From positions 1 to 64,000 of the IMG/VR virus record IMGVR_UViG_3300023181_000025: a DNA stretch of 64,000 nucleotides; one strand, given 5' to 3'. This DNA comes from a virus. The notes under the pieces were generated by a model. The model was given only the letters and a program-made list of their open reading frames with translations, was not told the origin of the DNA and did not search any database. Of this stretch, positions 30,301-39,966 are shown piece after piece (positions within the stretch are counted from its first letter, which is position 1; each line of letters opens with the position of its first letter). A program made the position numbers and the translations under genes.

Positions 30301-33199
30301 TAGTATCGCTTCGTATTTCTCTTCCAGAGAGAGCCTTAAAAATTTAACAAGTGATCCAAATGCCTCTGAATCTAGTATATCTAATGCGGCTCAAGCTCGC
30401 GCAGACGCACTGATAAGTCTCCCAGATAAACTTAGGGAAGCCTTAATTGATAGTGAAAACTCAGACGATCCAAAAAGTTTTGAGAAATCAATGAAATTGG
30501 CTCAAGATTCTCTTAGAAAAACATCTCAACAGTCTAATTCTGCTACCGCTATTGGTAGTTTAATGGCTGAGGCGGAAAAAAGCAATAATGCTTTTGGGCT
30601 TCTTTACAGAAAGGTCGCCTTTTCTGGAAAAGACGACTCTACTCTTAAATTTGAAAATAAAGATAATGTAAAGGCCGCACTTTCTTCTATTATAAGTAAT
30701 ATTGATTTAGACTCGCTTCGTAAACAGTCTTCTGACTTGGGTAACCCACAAAGCGGACAGGCTCAAAGTGCGCTTAGTTCTCTTTCTAGAGGGGACATTG
30801 GGGCATTCTCTCGTCAGGTTAAAGGGCTTGGGGTTGTTGCTGAAGAATCCAGATCGGCTCTTGAAAAATTTTCCCAAAATGTTACTGGAAAAGAGCTTAT
30901 TTATTTTAACCAAGAAGTTAAAAATTCTTTTGAGTCTATTCAAAAATTAAATAAGATACGAGACATTGAAATTGAAAAATCGAAGTCCGTTGCCGCTGCT
31001 TTTTCTGATTTTAAGGTTTTTTCCGATAATGTAATTCGCAAAAACCAACTTTCTACAGCTATAGATGTCACTAAATCTGATATTCAGTCATCTAGATTGG
31101 GTTTTCTTTCGGACGTTCCCGGATTATCTGGGGGTGCTAGAAATTCTATATCCACTGCCCAATCTTTAATCGGAATAAATGAAAAAAGAAGGTCTATAGA
31201 TAATTCAGCCTTTATAGAGTCTCAAAATATTTTTAAAGACTTATTTGATAAAATAGGTGTTGGAAAGCTTAACTCTGCAAGTGGTGGTGATTTTGTTGGA
31301 AATTTTTTAAAAACATCGGAAGGTGGGGCTTCAAATGCAGACGCTCTTTTATCTCAATTAAGTGAGGTAACTAAAAAAGTTGGTCCCGGAGATAAGGCCA
31401 TTCTGGGAAAGCTTCAAGATACAATAACTGAGCATAAAATAGAAAATTTGAAATTAACCACTGAAGAAACATTGCTTCAGGAGACCCTTCAGGTATTACA
31501 AAAGCTTGAGAGAAAAACTAAATTTGACGAACTTATTAGCAATCTTATTGGGGCTGATAGCGGTAAGAATGTTGGAGAAGATATTGAATTTCAAAGGCTG
31601 AAGGAGGACTTTTCCACGGTTACTCGTGAAGAGCAAAAAAGATTAAATTCCGCTAAAAATAATTTCAAAAATACCGGAAATGCTTCGGCAGCTCTTGATT
31701 TAGTAAGTGAAAACAGACAAAGATCTCAAAGGCTTCTTGATAGTAATTCAGAAAGAGTGAAACGGGGACTTCCTTCTCTTAGCTCTAAAATAATTGCTGA
31801 GGCTCAAGAAGCGTCTATTCGAGGGGGAAATATTGAAGAGTTCTCTCTTCAGTCTGAAAGAAGAATAAGCGAAGGAAGGGGAACTAAAGGAGGGGCGTTT
31901 TCCGCAAGAGCAATGTTAGAGGCAAGAAACCAAGTTATTCTTGGTGGAGGCTCCGCAGCGTCTTTAATAGAATCTATAAAAATATTAAGAAAAGCTGCAA
32001 ATCAGCTTGACCCAGAAAATTCAAATAAAACTAGCTTGGAAAGCTTTGCCAATATTATTGAAGATAAAATTCTCTCACTTCAAAATAGTGCTCCTAACCA
32101 AAACGCGATCAATGGTGATATGATGGTAGCAAAAGAGTTGGCTAAACTTAACTCTTCGGGAAATAGCAATGACAACAAAAAGGCTGGAGAACTTATAAAG
32201 GCACAGGATTTGATTGCAAAGGGGCAAATTAACGAAGGTAAAAGGGTTCTTCTTGGACTCGGCTATGGGGATATAGCTAATCAATACAATAATTCTGGTC
32301 TTGATAAAAATATAAAAAACGGGCTAAATGGCTCTTCTGGTGTTGAATTTGGAAATATTTTAAATGGCGACGCTTCTGGAGCTGGAGGCCCAATTGTAGA
32401 GTCGCAAGAAAGGCTAAAAACCTCTCTTGATGTTTTAAATTCTTCCATTGTTTTACTTAACGCAAGAAATTCTGTAGAGGGGGGTATCTCTTCAAAAAGT
32501 TCTGAAGCTTCTCTTATTGCTGAAGAGAAAAAAAATAAGTCAATCGAATTAAATAGATTAGAAATAGAAAGGGATAAAAAAATAGCAATTTCTGGGGAAG
32601 AAAAGTCTAACGCTTCAAAATCTTTGCCGGGCGTTTTAAACAATTTAAATGGACTTAAAAGCTCTCCCCTGGAATCTGTAAGAAATTCTGCGGACATTTT
32701 GGGTAGATCATTCAAAAATAATGAAAAAGTAGTTTCAAAAGATAAAGAAGACTCTGCAATAGAAAGCATTCGCTCGATACTGGATGCTAGAACGCGCTTA
32801 GGGAGACCAAACGCAGTCAAAGAAAAACAAGAATTTGAAAATGCCGTGTCTATAAGAAAGAAGACATTTCAAGAAAATGATAATGTTCCTGAATTAAACG
32901 CTAAAATAGAAGAGCTGTCAAAAGTAATTTCTCAATTATCTGAAAAGATAAACAATGCTAACCAGGGGGTTGGCGATGCACGAAAGCAGGGTGAACAAGA
33001 TATAAAAAATCTTGAAGATCTAAATCCATCTAATACTAATTTTAAAAATATTTTTGATATTAATCTCAATGGTGTTGATGAAAGCCTTGGAGATAAATTA
33101 AAACCTGTTTTTATGGACTGGATTTTCCAAAAAATTCAAGAAAATAAAACTAACCCTGCCGCATTTGACGCCTTTGGCAAGAATACCGGAATAGCATAA
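27347..33199 (+). CDS. Tail tape measure protein
   Basis: 1,950 residues. Residues 1-330 contain the TP901-type tape measure core: a hydrophobic Ala-rich helix near 65-85, then 'SSTGQSFFAAADAAAEFARQ' and 'AVSSKDLAEGVSRVGSVALD', a near-diagnostic pattern. Residues 400-460 and 850-960 have further hydrophobic, Gly/Ala-rich helices of the kind that enter the host membrane. The rest is long helical coiled-coil and Ser/Asn/Lys-rich segments. The protein measures tail length during assembly and is ejected with DNA. At about 0.15 nm per helical residue a tail near 290 nm is expected. Antisense ORFs inside it are rejected. Confidence 0.92.
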   Translation: MEDNFNVNLGLVTTRAESAAFAAADRIEKRFSNIKIGTTSKNSFGALNKDAANFNRTLAGVNDRFIAFAASASVIYGLSNAFKSLYANSIKVEMAMAQIQVNIRATSKELGSLESGLFSVASSTGQSFFAAADAAAEFARQGLKANKILEATNAALVLTQTTGLDTVNSVKSLTAIVNTFGEAAGSYADIVNKMAAADTSFAVSSKDLAEGVSRVGSVALDANVSFEELLATITAIQQRTSRGGNTIGNSLKSIFTRLQRDDNSTAIGNLGIETKNADGSFKNQIEVLKQLSLALNNATDTQAAQIAEMVGGVYQINIVKSLFQDLGQEVSVYSEALNTVRNAQNEAFVKSNFLSETNVSTIVKAKNAFVELSSAVGKLGLNEASKGLVGSLTEITQGATKLLKPIEGANGGDATIGEKFKDIESGVATISQSVVKGFIDALSGPGLAILIKAFAQISGSVIGKLKTDLGSSIYSNNSGSQSRLKALQEQNAAVLRITEAESRENVLLQQGNSELLKRLVIVRDIALAQSAMGLSASFAGPYRKSSPPVAPRKNFAGGFSPFSREAYDIANGVGGASKGARPVDAYIKTSPRKSEKVVLNSDEYIVKDYMGSGADAVFNKNMVRDAGGINNVRSMGDVRRAFAGGRIPTQSLARGSVPFGQRSDEELRKIIERGSNKIQVQGAIRELQKRGVNTASLRLKAPKSEVYRRNQDRPSVNLIRSNKDQEAIPLGYDPLRGVASPTSQQFLQKQAERERLIRINSEYERANRKPLEAVPAYVAPSKPSDRLSSEQKRLLHEKISNKTSYQDRINNAFSGNKPVRDQALKNAISGSSSSKKIDSLNAENQNAFIQAVQNTPNINKAKIDELASQYNVPKNSGIVKDVKKDIRSQTNSRISAKFDKYAFGAAFAGSSIGNAAGSERLGTAVSDIATFSSLGSAFGPIGIAAGALIGTFKALGSEIQSSAIPLESFSKEIEKFGAQTEKESNSIASYFSSRESLKNLTSDPNASESSISNAAQARADALISLPDKLREALIDSENSDDPKSFEKSMKLAQDSLRKTSQQSNSATAIGSLMAEAEKSNNAFGLLYRKVAFSGKDDSTLKFENKDNVKAALSSIISNIDLDSLRKQSSDLGNPQSGQAQSALSSLSRGDIGAFSRQVKGLGVVAEESRSALEKFSQNVTGKELIYFNQEVKNSFESIQKLNKIRDIEIEKSKSVAAAFSDFKVFSDNVIRKNQLSTAIDVTKSDIQSSRLGFLSDVPGLSGGARNSISTAQSLIGINEKRRSIDNSAFIESQNIFKDLFDKIGVGKLNSASGGDFVGNFLKTSEGGASNADALLSQLSEVTKKVGPGDKAILGKLQDTITEHKIENLKLTTEETLLQETLQVLQKLERKTKFDELISNLIGADSGKNVGEDIEFQRLKEDFSTVTREEQKRLNSAKNNFKNTGNASAALDLVSENRQRSQRLLDSNSERVKRGLPSLSSKIIAEAQEASIRGGNIEEFSLQSERRISEGRGTKGGAFSARAMLEARNQVILGGGSAASLIESIKILRKAANQLDPENSNKTSLESFANIIEDKILSLQNSAPNQNAINGDMMVAKELAKLNSSGNSNDNKKAGELIKAQDLIAKGQINEGKRVLLGLGYGDIANQYNNSGLDKNIKNGLNGSSGVEFGNILNGDASGAGGPIVESQERLKTSLDVLNSSIVLLNARNSVEGGISSKSSEASLIAEEKKNKSIELNRLEIERDKKIAISGEEKSNASKSLPGVLNNLNGLKSSPLESVRNSADILGRSFKNNEKVVSKDKEDSAIESIRSILDARTRLGRPNAVKEKQEFENAVSIRKKTFQENDNVPELNAKIEELSKVISQLSEKINNANQGVGDARKQGEQDIKNLEDLNPSNTNFKNIFDINLNGVDESLGDKLKPVFMDWIFQKIQENKTNPAAFDAFGKNTGIA

Positions 33200-33204
33200 A
33201 ATAT

Positions 33205-35076
33205 ATGTTGGCTTTTAAACACGCTCAAACTCTTTCTTTGTCCCATAAATTGGAATATTTGGGGGACGCTTTTGCCTATAGGGCGGTTCAGGATATTGTT
33301 ATTCGGGGCAAAATGATTAGTGACCGGGCTTATGATAATTCATTGGGGAGTTATTTTTCTATTGTATATACTGACCAATCCGGGGACAATCAATTTGTGG
33401 CTGTGGAAGGAGAAGATTATGATTTTGTAGATGATGATTGGATAGTTGAGAATAAATGGTTTCCTATTGAGAGTGCCCAAAACATTGAGACTCCAGAGCA
33501 GAATTCATTTTTTGATATTACACCTTTTGCATCTACAGTTTCTGAAGGTGGAACTATTTCGGGGGCAGACCATTATTCTCCACTTTACGATATTTGGGAT
33601 GGGGCTAATAAAATAAAGAAAGCCTTTGGAGAATTTCAAGAAATAATTTTAAATGGTGTTTCTTTGGGGTCTGGTAGAGTTGTGTCTGCAAGTTTTCCAG
33701 AGTCTAGAGACTTTCGAAAAGGCGAATATGAAATAACTTTAGAAATTTATAAACCAGTCGATCTATATAATTGGGAAGGAACTGGTTATTTTGATAAGCC
33801 AGACCCCGAGCTAATGAAGCTTGTTCAAAATCTTGATAGCACTTTTTCCTTCGACAAAGATAAAAACAATGTAATTTCTTATTCTAAAAATTTAGGGTTT
33901 AGTTTGATTAACTCAGGATTAAGCGAAGAGAGCTACTTAAATACTGCAAAGACCATTGCCTCGGGACTCTTTTATAAAGACCCAAATTTTAATAATTTTA
34001 TATCTCAGTATCCTGATTTTTATGAAAATAATGGAAATCGGGTGTTTAACGAAAGTTATAATCCATTAGAGGGTTCATTTTCCTTTTCGGAAATTTTCCA
34101 AGGTCCAACTAGTGGAAAAAAATATTTTTGGGACGTATCTTACTCGCTCACAACTCAACAAAATGGCGCAACTAGGGCTACTGAGAACGGAACTATTCGT
34201 GGCGTTTCGAAGAATAGTTTTGAAGTCGCTAATTCTGGTTACAATTCAATAAAGGGTTCGCGGGAACAAAGAATTAAAGATTTTTATGGATCTTACAAGG
34301 ATTCTTTGTGTGAAGATACTCTTATATTTAAAGCAGCTTCAAAAGCTAGCGATATTCCCGCAGGAATTATTACATATTCATTTAATTATGAAGAAGATCC
34401 TTTTGGCGAACTATGCTATGATATTGTGAGGGCTTCCGATATTCAAAAAGATGCAGACGGTGAATACACACTAACAGAAAATGGTTCTGTTAGAAATACT
34501 TGTGAATTAACTACTTCTGGAAAGTTACAAAAAGCTGTAGATTATTTTAAAAATAATATAGAAACTGGAATTAAAAGTAGGTTATACTCTGACTATGAGG
34601 CGGCCTCTTTTGGTTGTGGATGTAGCGGGGCCGCAAATATAGCAGATTTATCCCTAATTTCCACCGAAGAGGAGTATTCTAGCTTTCGAGGCGCATTTGA
34701 CTATGCGTATACATACAAAACGAGTTGCGGATTTGCTATTAATGATTATTTTTTAACGTCAAAAGAAAGGCAGGTCAAAGACACTCTTCATAATGTTGGG
34801 TTGCAAATAACCCCCTACAGCGGAGAGATAGCACAAAAACAAAATACTTCCTCTTTGATAGAGGAGACTCAGACAATTTCTGTAATTGGGAGAGAAGAAA
34901 ATATAGAAATAGAGCAATATCTGGAAGAGTGTATATCTAATATTACTCCGCCGGTTTCCTCTACATTTTTTATGAATAATGCTAGTTATTTTTTTGATCC
35001 TGATAACTCAAAAATGGAAATGAGTGTAATTTACCAATACACCGGATTTAGAAACTTCCTAGATATTAATGTTTAA
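33205..35076 (+). CDS. Distal tail protein (paralogue 1)
   Basis: A 623-residue beta-rich protein following the tape measure by 5 bp, where distal-tail (Dit-like) genes lie. It contains a GSGRVVSASFPES...YEITLEIYK segment near residues 158-190 and a VSYSLTTQ...ENGTIRGVS segment near 310-335. The next protein has similar segments in the same order, suggesting duplication. It has a Cys-rich stretch (FGCGCSG). It overlaps the next gene by 8 nt. Confidence 0.6.
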   Translation: MLAFKHAQTLSLSHKLEYLGDAFAYRAVQDIVIRGKMISDRAYDNSLGSYFSIVYTDQSGDNQFVAVEGEDYDFVDDDWIVENKWFPIESAQNIETPEQNSFFDITPFASTVSEGGTISGADHYSPLYDIWDGANKIKKAFGEFQEIILNGVSLGSGRVVSASFPESRDFRKGEYEITLEIYKPVDLYNWEGTGYFDKPDPELMKLVQNLDSTFSFDKDKNNVISYSKNLGFSLINSGLSEESYLNTAKTIASGLFYKDPNFNNFISQYPDFYENNGNRVFNESYNPLEGSFSFSEIFQGPTSGKKYFWDVSYSLTTQQNGATRATENGTIRGVSKNSFEVANSGYNSIKGSREQRIKDFYGSYKDSLCEDTLIFKAASKASDIPAGIITYSFNYEEDPFGELCYDIVRASDIQKDADGEYTLTENGSVRNTCELTTSGKLQKAVDYFKNNIETGIKSRLYSDYEAASFGCGCSGAANIADLSLISTEEEYSSFRGAFDYAYTYKTSCGFAINDYFLTSKERQVKDTLHNVGLQITPYSGEIAQKQNTSSLIEETQTISVIGREENIEIEQYLEECISNITPPVSSTFFMNNASYFFDPDNSKMEMSVIYQYTGFRNFLDINV

Positions 35077-36700
35077 AATTCTTTATAATGGCGACGAGGT
35101 TTTCGACGGTTTATCCCCTACGCCTTTCGTCGAAAGGAACTCAGAAAGCATATACAACTCTAAAAAGTATATGGAGATGGATTCTATTACCCTTAATGGG
35201 GTAATTACGGGAGAATGCGTGCAAAATGATAATGAATTTGAGGGATTTTACAATAAAGCCAGCCTTTTAATAGATAGGTTTTCAAAATCTTTTGGAGACC
35301 TTGCGATTCTTGAGGAGCTACCGGACCATTTATCTTATCTATATTCAGGGCGAGCTATTGTGCGAGCTATTGATTTCCCAGAAAGTTATTTTGCAGGATT
35401 ATTGCCTTATTCTATAACTTTTGACCTCTACAAAGAAGAGGATTTTATAAATTATGGAATTTTAGATCCAAGCCAAGAAATTCAATTTCAACAAAATGAT
35501 AATGGCACCGTTACGATTAATAAATCTACATCCGCTAGGGGCTTAAATACAGATTTAAAGGCGTTAGATAACGCACGTAGTTTTGTCCAGCAATTGAAAG
35601 GTTGGAACTCTTCTTTGTCTCCACTATTCATTGACTCCACCAACGTTTCCGAGGCTCTTTTAATTAAAGAGGATGAAGAAGTTGACCGTGCCAACTGTGT
35701 TTATAGCCTTAACGAAACTTGGTTATATGACCCATACGGTCAACAAACTGAAAATTCTTTCTATCGAGTTACAACAACAATAAACTCGGGGGCAGAGGGA
35801 AATGCTATTTCCCTAGAGGGAACCCTAGAAGGCCGAGCTATGTCTTCGTGGTTAGACTTAAGACAGGAATTTACTGAAATAAATTTTTTGCAGATTGCTG
35901 AAGAAGCTTATTTTGATGCGGGTTTTGAAGGCGAGCTTTTTATAAGACCTATAGGCAAAAGCATATCGGAAAATGCCAACGAGAAAAGCATATCTTTTTC
36001 TATGGAATATTCTGATACTATACTAGAAGATCCTTATATAACAGATAATTTTAGGGTTACTTGGGACATACAAAATAATAAAAAATGCGCATCAGCACAA
36101 GTTTTAATTTCTTCTATTGATGAGTGTTATTCTGCTAGATGGAATAAAGTCAATGATTTTTACGAGACTTTTCAATTAAAAGATTGGATTGATCAAAGAT
36201 GGCAAGACTACGGATATGAGGGAAATCTTTCCAATTCTTTCCAATCTAAGTCTGTTTCATTTGATCAAAAATCTTCCACCATTAGTATTTCTGCGACCTT
36301 GTGTGAAAAAAAGATTGTAATCCCTGCACATTTAGACGACATAAATTATAATGTGCAAATTATTCCCTCTATGCCTACTTATATTCCTTTTCAGGGTTTA
36401 GATTGTGGGGGGGCATTCACAGTTCAAAAGCTCAAGGGCCTGAAAAGACAATCTATTACAATTCAAGGAGACGCCCTGATATCTGACTGTTCTACCAAAG
36501 AGCAGGCTTTAGAGAGTTTAAAACTATATATAAACTCATTAAAATTTCAATATTTAAATGGGGGAGATGCTTTTATGAGTGGAAACGATATACGTTACGG
36601 GTCTGGTGCGGCTTCTAAAAAGATATATTTTAGTTTTTCTTGGAATGAAAAAAAATCCACAAGTTTATTTGGAGAAGAGCTTCTAAATTCCCCTATTTAA
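35069..36700 (+). CDS. Distal tail protein (paralogue 2)
   Basis: A 543-residue beta-rich protein, starting inside the previous gene's 3' end. YSGRAIVRAIDFPES...YSITFDLYK (near residues 91-123) and FYRVTTTINS...EGTLEGRAMS (near 230-258) correspond to segments in the previous protein. It probably forms part of the tail tip or baseplate ring. No catalytic motif is visible. Confidence 0.6.
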   Translation: MFKILYNGDEVFDGLSPTPFVERNSESIYNSKKYMEMDSITLNGVITGECVQNDNEFEGFYNKASLLIDRFSKSFGDLAILEELPDHLSYLYSGRAIVRAIDFPESYFAGLLPYSITFDLYKEEDFINYGILDPSQEIQFQQNDNGTVTINKSTSARGLNTDLKALDNARSFVQQLKGWNSSLSPLFIDSTNVSEALLIKEDEEVDRANCVYSLNETWLYDPYGQQTENSFYRVTTTINSGAEGNAISLEGTLEGRAMSSWLDLRQEFTEINFLQIAEEAYFDAGFEGELFIRPIGKSISENANEKSISFSMEYSDTILEDPYITDNFRVTWDIQNNKKCASAQVLISSIDECYSARWNKVNDFYETFQLKDWIDQRWQDYGYEGNLSNSFQSKSVSFDQKSSTISISATLCEKKIVIPAHLDDINYNVQIIPSMPTYIPFQGLDCGGAFTVQKLKGLKRQSITIQGDALISDCSTKEQALESLKLYINSLKFQYLNGGDAFMSGNDIRYGSGAASKKIYFSFSWNEKKSTSLFGEELLNSPI

Positions 36701-36703
36701 AAG

Positions 36704-36729
36704 TTCACAAAATACCTTATTTGCTGTAA
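36704..36729 (+). promoter_or_regulatory. Putative late promoter P36756
   Basis: TTCACA (36704-36709), 14 nt, then CTGTAA (36724-36729), 26 nt before the GTG start at 36756. The leader carries a strong purine-rich ribosome-binding stretch (AGGAAAGGTAAGG). Confidence 0.55.
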
Positions 36730-36755
36730 TAAGATGCAGGAAAGGTAAGGGTTAG

Positions 36756-37454
36756 GTGGATTTTCGTCAAAAATATTTAGATTTTAAAATACCAGAGGAG
36801 TATCTTCTTTCTTTTTTAGATTTTAGTAAAAAGAACTCCCTCCAAACTGTTGTTCATTTTCCCTTTTCTAAAAACTTTTTAAATGAGGGTTGCGCACATT
36901 TTGTAAACGATAAAATTACCCTAGCTACAGAAGCCAATTTGGATAGTTTTTCTGTATTTTTCGATTTTGAAAAGGAAAATATTAATGAGACGCAGATTGT
37001 ATTTTCCAATATAGCTGATGAAGGGGGTTTCTTTTTTGGAAATGCGGTTGCGGGTCGGTTTTTTGTGGGGTATGAATTAAATGGAGAGGATTTTATTTGC
37101 TTTTTTGATGAAATCAAAGTTCCAAAACGAGCCATTTTAATATTCAAAAAATGTTTTAATTTTTATTCTTTGGGTTATTTTGATCAGAGTGACGATACTT
37201 TAATTTTTCAATCGTTCGCTCTCCCTAAGGATTTTTCAAACAAATTCGTTTGTATCGGGGGAGATATGAATGACAATTTGTCTCCTGTCCAAAATTTTAA
37301 ATTATATAGCGCCGCAATTATTAAAGATTCTTTGCCGGGATTCATGGAAAAGGATCTTTGCAAAACATTAATTAGAAGCGAGGGCGACTACCCTAAAGAG
37401 GTTTATAGATTAAGTGAAAGTCTCATTGCATCTAGAAACTTAAAAGATTTATAA
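36756..37454 (+). CDS. Tail protein with LamG/ConA-like pattern
   Basis: A 232-residue protein from GTG 36756, chosen because AGGAAAGGTAAGG lies 8-20 nt upstream. The middle (residues 60-190) shows the alternating beta pattern and 'FSVFFDFEKEN...GGFFFG...FFVGYELNGEDF...FNFYSLGYFD' organisation of jelly-roll carbohydrate-binding (LamG/concanavalin-like) domains. Glycan binding at the tail tip is inference. It is read from its own late promoter; the next gene begins 2 bp after its stop. Confidence 0.5.
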   Translation: MDFRQKYLDFKIPEEYLLSFLDFSKKNSLQTVVHFPFSKNFLNEGCAHFVNDKITLATEANLDSFSVFFDFEKENINETQIVFSNIADEGGFFFGNAVAGRFFVGYELNGEDFICFFDEIKVPKRAILIFKKCFNFYSLGYFDQSDDTLIFQSFALPKDFSNKFVCIGGDMNDNLSPVQNFKLYSAAIIKDSLPGFMEKDLCKTLIRSEGDYPKEVYRLSESLIASRNLKDL

Positions 37455-37455
37455 T

Positions 37456-39966
37456 ATGGCTGTTAAAAATATAAATGAAATTTCGATTACTGGGTTTTCC
37501 CATTTAATTCTTTATGCGTTTTCTTATCAGCCGGGGTTCGCAGATTCATACGGAACCGTGGAGGCTCAATTTATCTCTGAAAACGGTGTTTTTCCTTCAG
37601 TAAATGTAATGGATCATAGTTATTTTCCTATATATTTTAAAAATGATGCGGGAACACAACAGCTCTTGGGAAATTTTACTGTAATTACTTCTACGGAATC
37701 TGCTGATGGAAAACTTAAAACATTGTCTGTGAAATTTGCGGATAGATCTGTTGAATTAGATAGATACATTGTTGCTCTACGGGGAGAGACGGGTTATGAT
37801 TCATTAGAATATAACTCATTGTCGGCAAAAGAAAAGACACGGATTATAGGCGCAATTTCTCCCGGAGGAAGGGTTTTATGGGTTGGAGAAAGCGACGAAA
37901 ACTGTAAAGAAGAAATCTCCGGTGGAGATGGAACGGATTTATGTGATCCATGTCCAGAGAAATTAACTCATGCCATGTATAGGCAACTTGATTGCGAGCA
38001 ATATTATCTTAACAATAGAAGAATATACAAATACAATTCTACTGATTTAGCTACAGCGGCGGCGGCAACTGGATTAGCGTTTGTTGGCTTTCCTTCTTCT
38101 GGTTTATATAAATTTCAATATTCAGGAACACTTAGACAAGTATTAAATAATATATGCTCTGAATTAGGCTATAGTTTTTGCTATAATCCTTCTACTAACC
38201 AGCTAAATTTTTTAAGAACTAGTGCGGGTATTTCTATAAATATAAAAAATCTTGAAAGCCCTGAAAATAAATGTAAAATACTTTCAAAACAAGTAACTAA
38301 ATCTCGTGAATCCTCAAAAAGCGTTTGGGGGGTTGCTGGTTTCAGTAGAGATTCGGAGGAAAAGAGATATACCTGTGGTCTTAATACGTGCCGCAAAATT
38401 CAATTAATGCCATTTACTCTGACGGATATCCTACCCAATGCTGCGCATTTTTCGGGCTCTGCAAATGGATTTTCACGATTGGAATTTTACTCTATGCTCA
38501 ATCATAGACTGGGAAAAGGTATTAGAGATCTAATGGTTTGGGCACAAGAGTATCAAATAAGGACTGATGTTACGACAGAAGCAAAAATTGGACAAAAATT
38601 AAACTACTTAAATGGTATGACCATTAAAAAGGTTTTTAGCGTCAATTCCGCAGATGAGCAAAGTAAATATGTTTATAGGTTAATGCTAAGGATTTTATCT
38701 GCTAAGGATTTTGATGCAATGAGAAATATTTCCGCCACCAAAAAATCATTTTTCTTTGTGGCGGAAACTAATGAAAAATATGAAGAAAAGATTAATAACT
38801 TAGAAACCTCTATAGCTGGAAATTTTCTTGGGCAATATTGGATAAGAAGGTTTAAGGAGCATTGGAATAGTCTTAGTTATCAAACAGTTTCCCCCGATGG
38901 TTCTATAAACTATTATGACTTTAAAGCGCCAATTAATCTACCATTTTCTGATATAGTTTTTGAAGCTTATGAGACATTAAACGGAAGCCCATTACTTGAC
39001 TTAGCCTCGGGATCAACTCCCGATGGATTAGAGGCCAAGGATACATTTTTTCTTATGAGTAGGCCCGCTGCCGCATGGCCAGTTAATTATAGCGATGCAT
39101 TATTAGGCCAAATTGAGTCACAAGTTTCAAAATATCTATTCAAAGAGATTTCTGTTCCAAGCGGAATAAGCAACTATATTAAAGACATCGTGCCTACTTA
39201 TGATCCGACTACACATAAATTATTTATTGTGGAGTCTCCGCTTGAAGATGTTACTGTATCTTTAGCTATTGGAAACTCTGATCATCCGGGCGAAGAGGAA
39301 AATCTGAATTTACCTACAGTTGTTTGTAATAAACGAACATCTTACGGTTTAAGAAGCTCAAATACGAAAAGATTTTCAGTTACATTGGGCTCCGTAAGTT
39401 TTGAAATATATTTACCTGCTCAATCAAGTGTTGATGGCAACAAATCAGGATATAATGCAATTTTAGAAAAAACTGGAGAGGACGGAACCTATGTTATTCC
39501 AAAAATAGAGGCTTTTGCTTCTTCTCCGGTTCCTACATATTCTTCCCCAAGTTTAACGGGAGAACTTAATCTATACAATGCAACAGAAAATGATTTAAGC
39601 TTATTGTCCGTTGAATCAGGAATAGGCTATTGTGACATGGACCCCGGAAAAATACAAAACTTACTTAATCCCTTGAGGTCTTTAAACACATATACTATTG
39701 GACAAACTGAAGAGAGGCAATACACAATTGAAGGTTTCCCAAAAGATTTTTACTACCCTATTGACGGGCTTAAGTCTATAAATGTAAGCTTGGGGTCTGA
39801 AGGACTTAAGACAACTTTATCTTTTAGCAATTCTTTTCCATTTAAACTCACCTCTGAACAATATATAAAAACTCTGAACAATTTGAGACTTAGAAATCTT
39901 GAAAAAACTCCTTCCGGCTCCTATAACCACGTTATCTCTACTGATTTACCTGAGGTTGACTATTAA
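37456..39966 (+). CDS. Tail tip / baseplate hub protein
   Basis: An 836-residue protein in the position of tail-hub (Tal/gpJ-like) proteins. The N-terminal 220 residues are beta-rich. Residues 160-190 hold a Cys cluster (ENCKEE...DLCDPCPE...DCEQYY). 'LRQVLNNICSELGYSFCYNPSTNQLNFLR' (near 230-258) is a phage hub-like domain pattern. No cell-wall hydrolase motif is visible. The C-terminal 250 residues are beta/Ser-rich. It overlaps the next gene by 1 nt (TAATG). Confidence 0.6.
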   Translation: MAVKNINEISITGFSHLILYAFSYQPGFADSYGTVEAQFISENGVFPSVNVMDHSYFPIYFKNDAGTQQLLGNFTVITSTESADGKLKTLSVKFADRSVELDRYIVALRGETGYDSLEYNSLSAKEKTRIIGAISPGGRVLWVGESDENCKEEISGGDGTDLCDPCPEKLTHAMYRQLDCEQYYLNNRRIYKYNSTDLATAAAATGLAFVGFPSSGLYKFQYSGTLRQVLNNICSELGYSFCYNPSTNQLNFLRTSAGISINIKNLESPENKCKILSKQVTKSRESSKSVWGVAGFSRDSEEKRYTCGLNTCRKIQLMPFTLTDILPNAAHFSGSANGFSRLEFYSMLNHRLGKGIRDLMVWAQEYQIRTDVTTEAKIGQKLNYLNGMTIKKVFSVNSADEQSKYVYRLMLRILSAKDFDAMRNISATKKSFFFVAETNEKYEEKINNLETSIAGNFLGQYWIRRFKEHWNSLSYQTVSPDGSINYYDFKAPINLPFSDIVFEAYETLNGSPLLDLASGSTPDGLEAKDTFFLMSRPAAAWPVNYSDALLGQIESQVSKYLFKEISVPSGISNYIKDIVPTYDPTTHKLFIVESPLEDVTVSLAIGNSDHPGEEENLNLPTVVCNKRTSYGLRSSNTKRFSVTLGSVSFEIYLPAQSSVDGNKSGYNAILEKTGEDGTYVIPKIEAFASSPVPTYSSPSLTGELNLYNATENDLSLLSVESGIGYCDMDPGKIQNLLNPLRSLNTYTIGQTEERQYTIEGFPKDFYYPIDGLKSINVSLGSEGLKTTLSFSNSFPFKLTSEQYIKTLNNLRLRNLEKTPSGSYNHVISTDLPEVDY

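Noticed and set aside
32281-32820. Minus-strand ORF of 179 codons inside the tape measure gene
   Set aside because: A codon-bias shadow of a well-supported tape measure gene, with no signals of its own.
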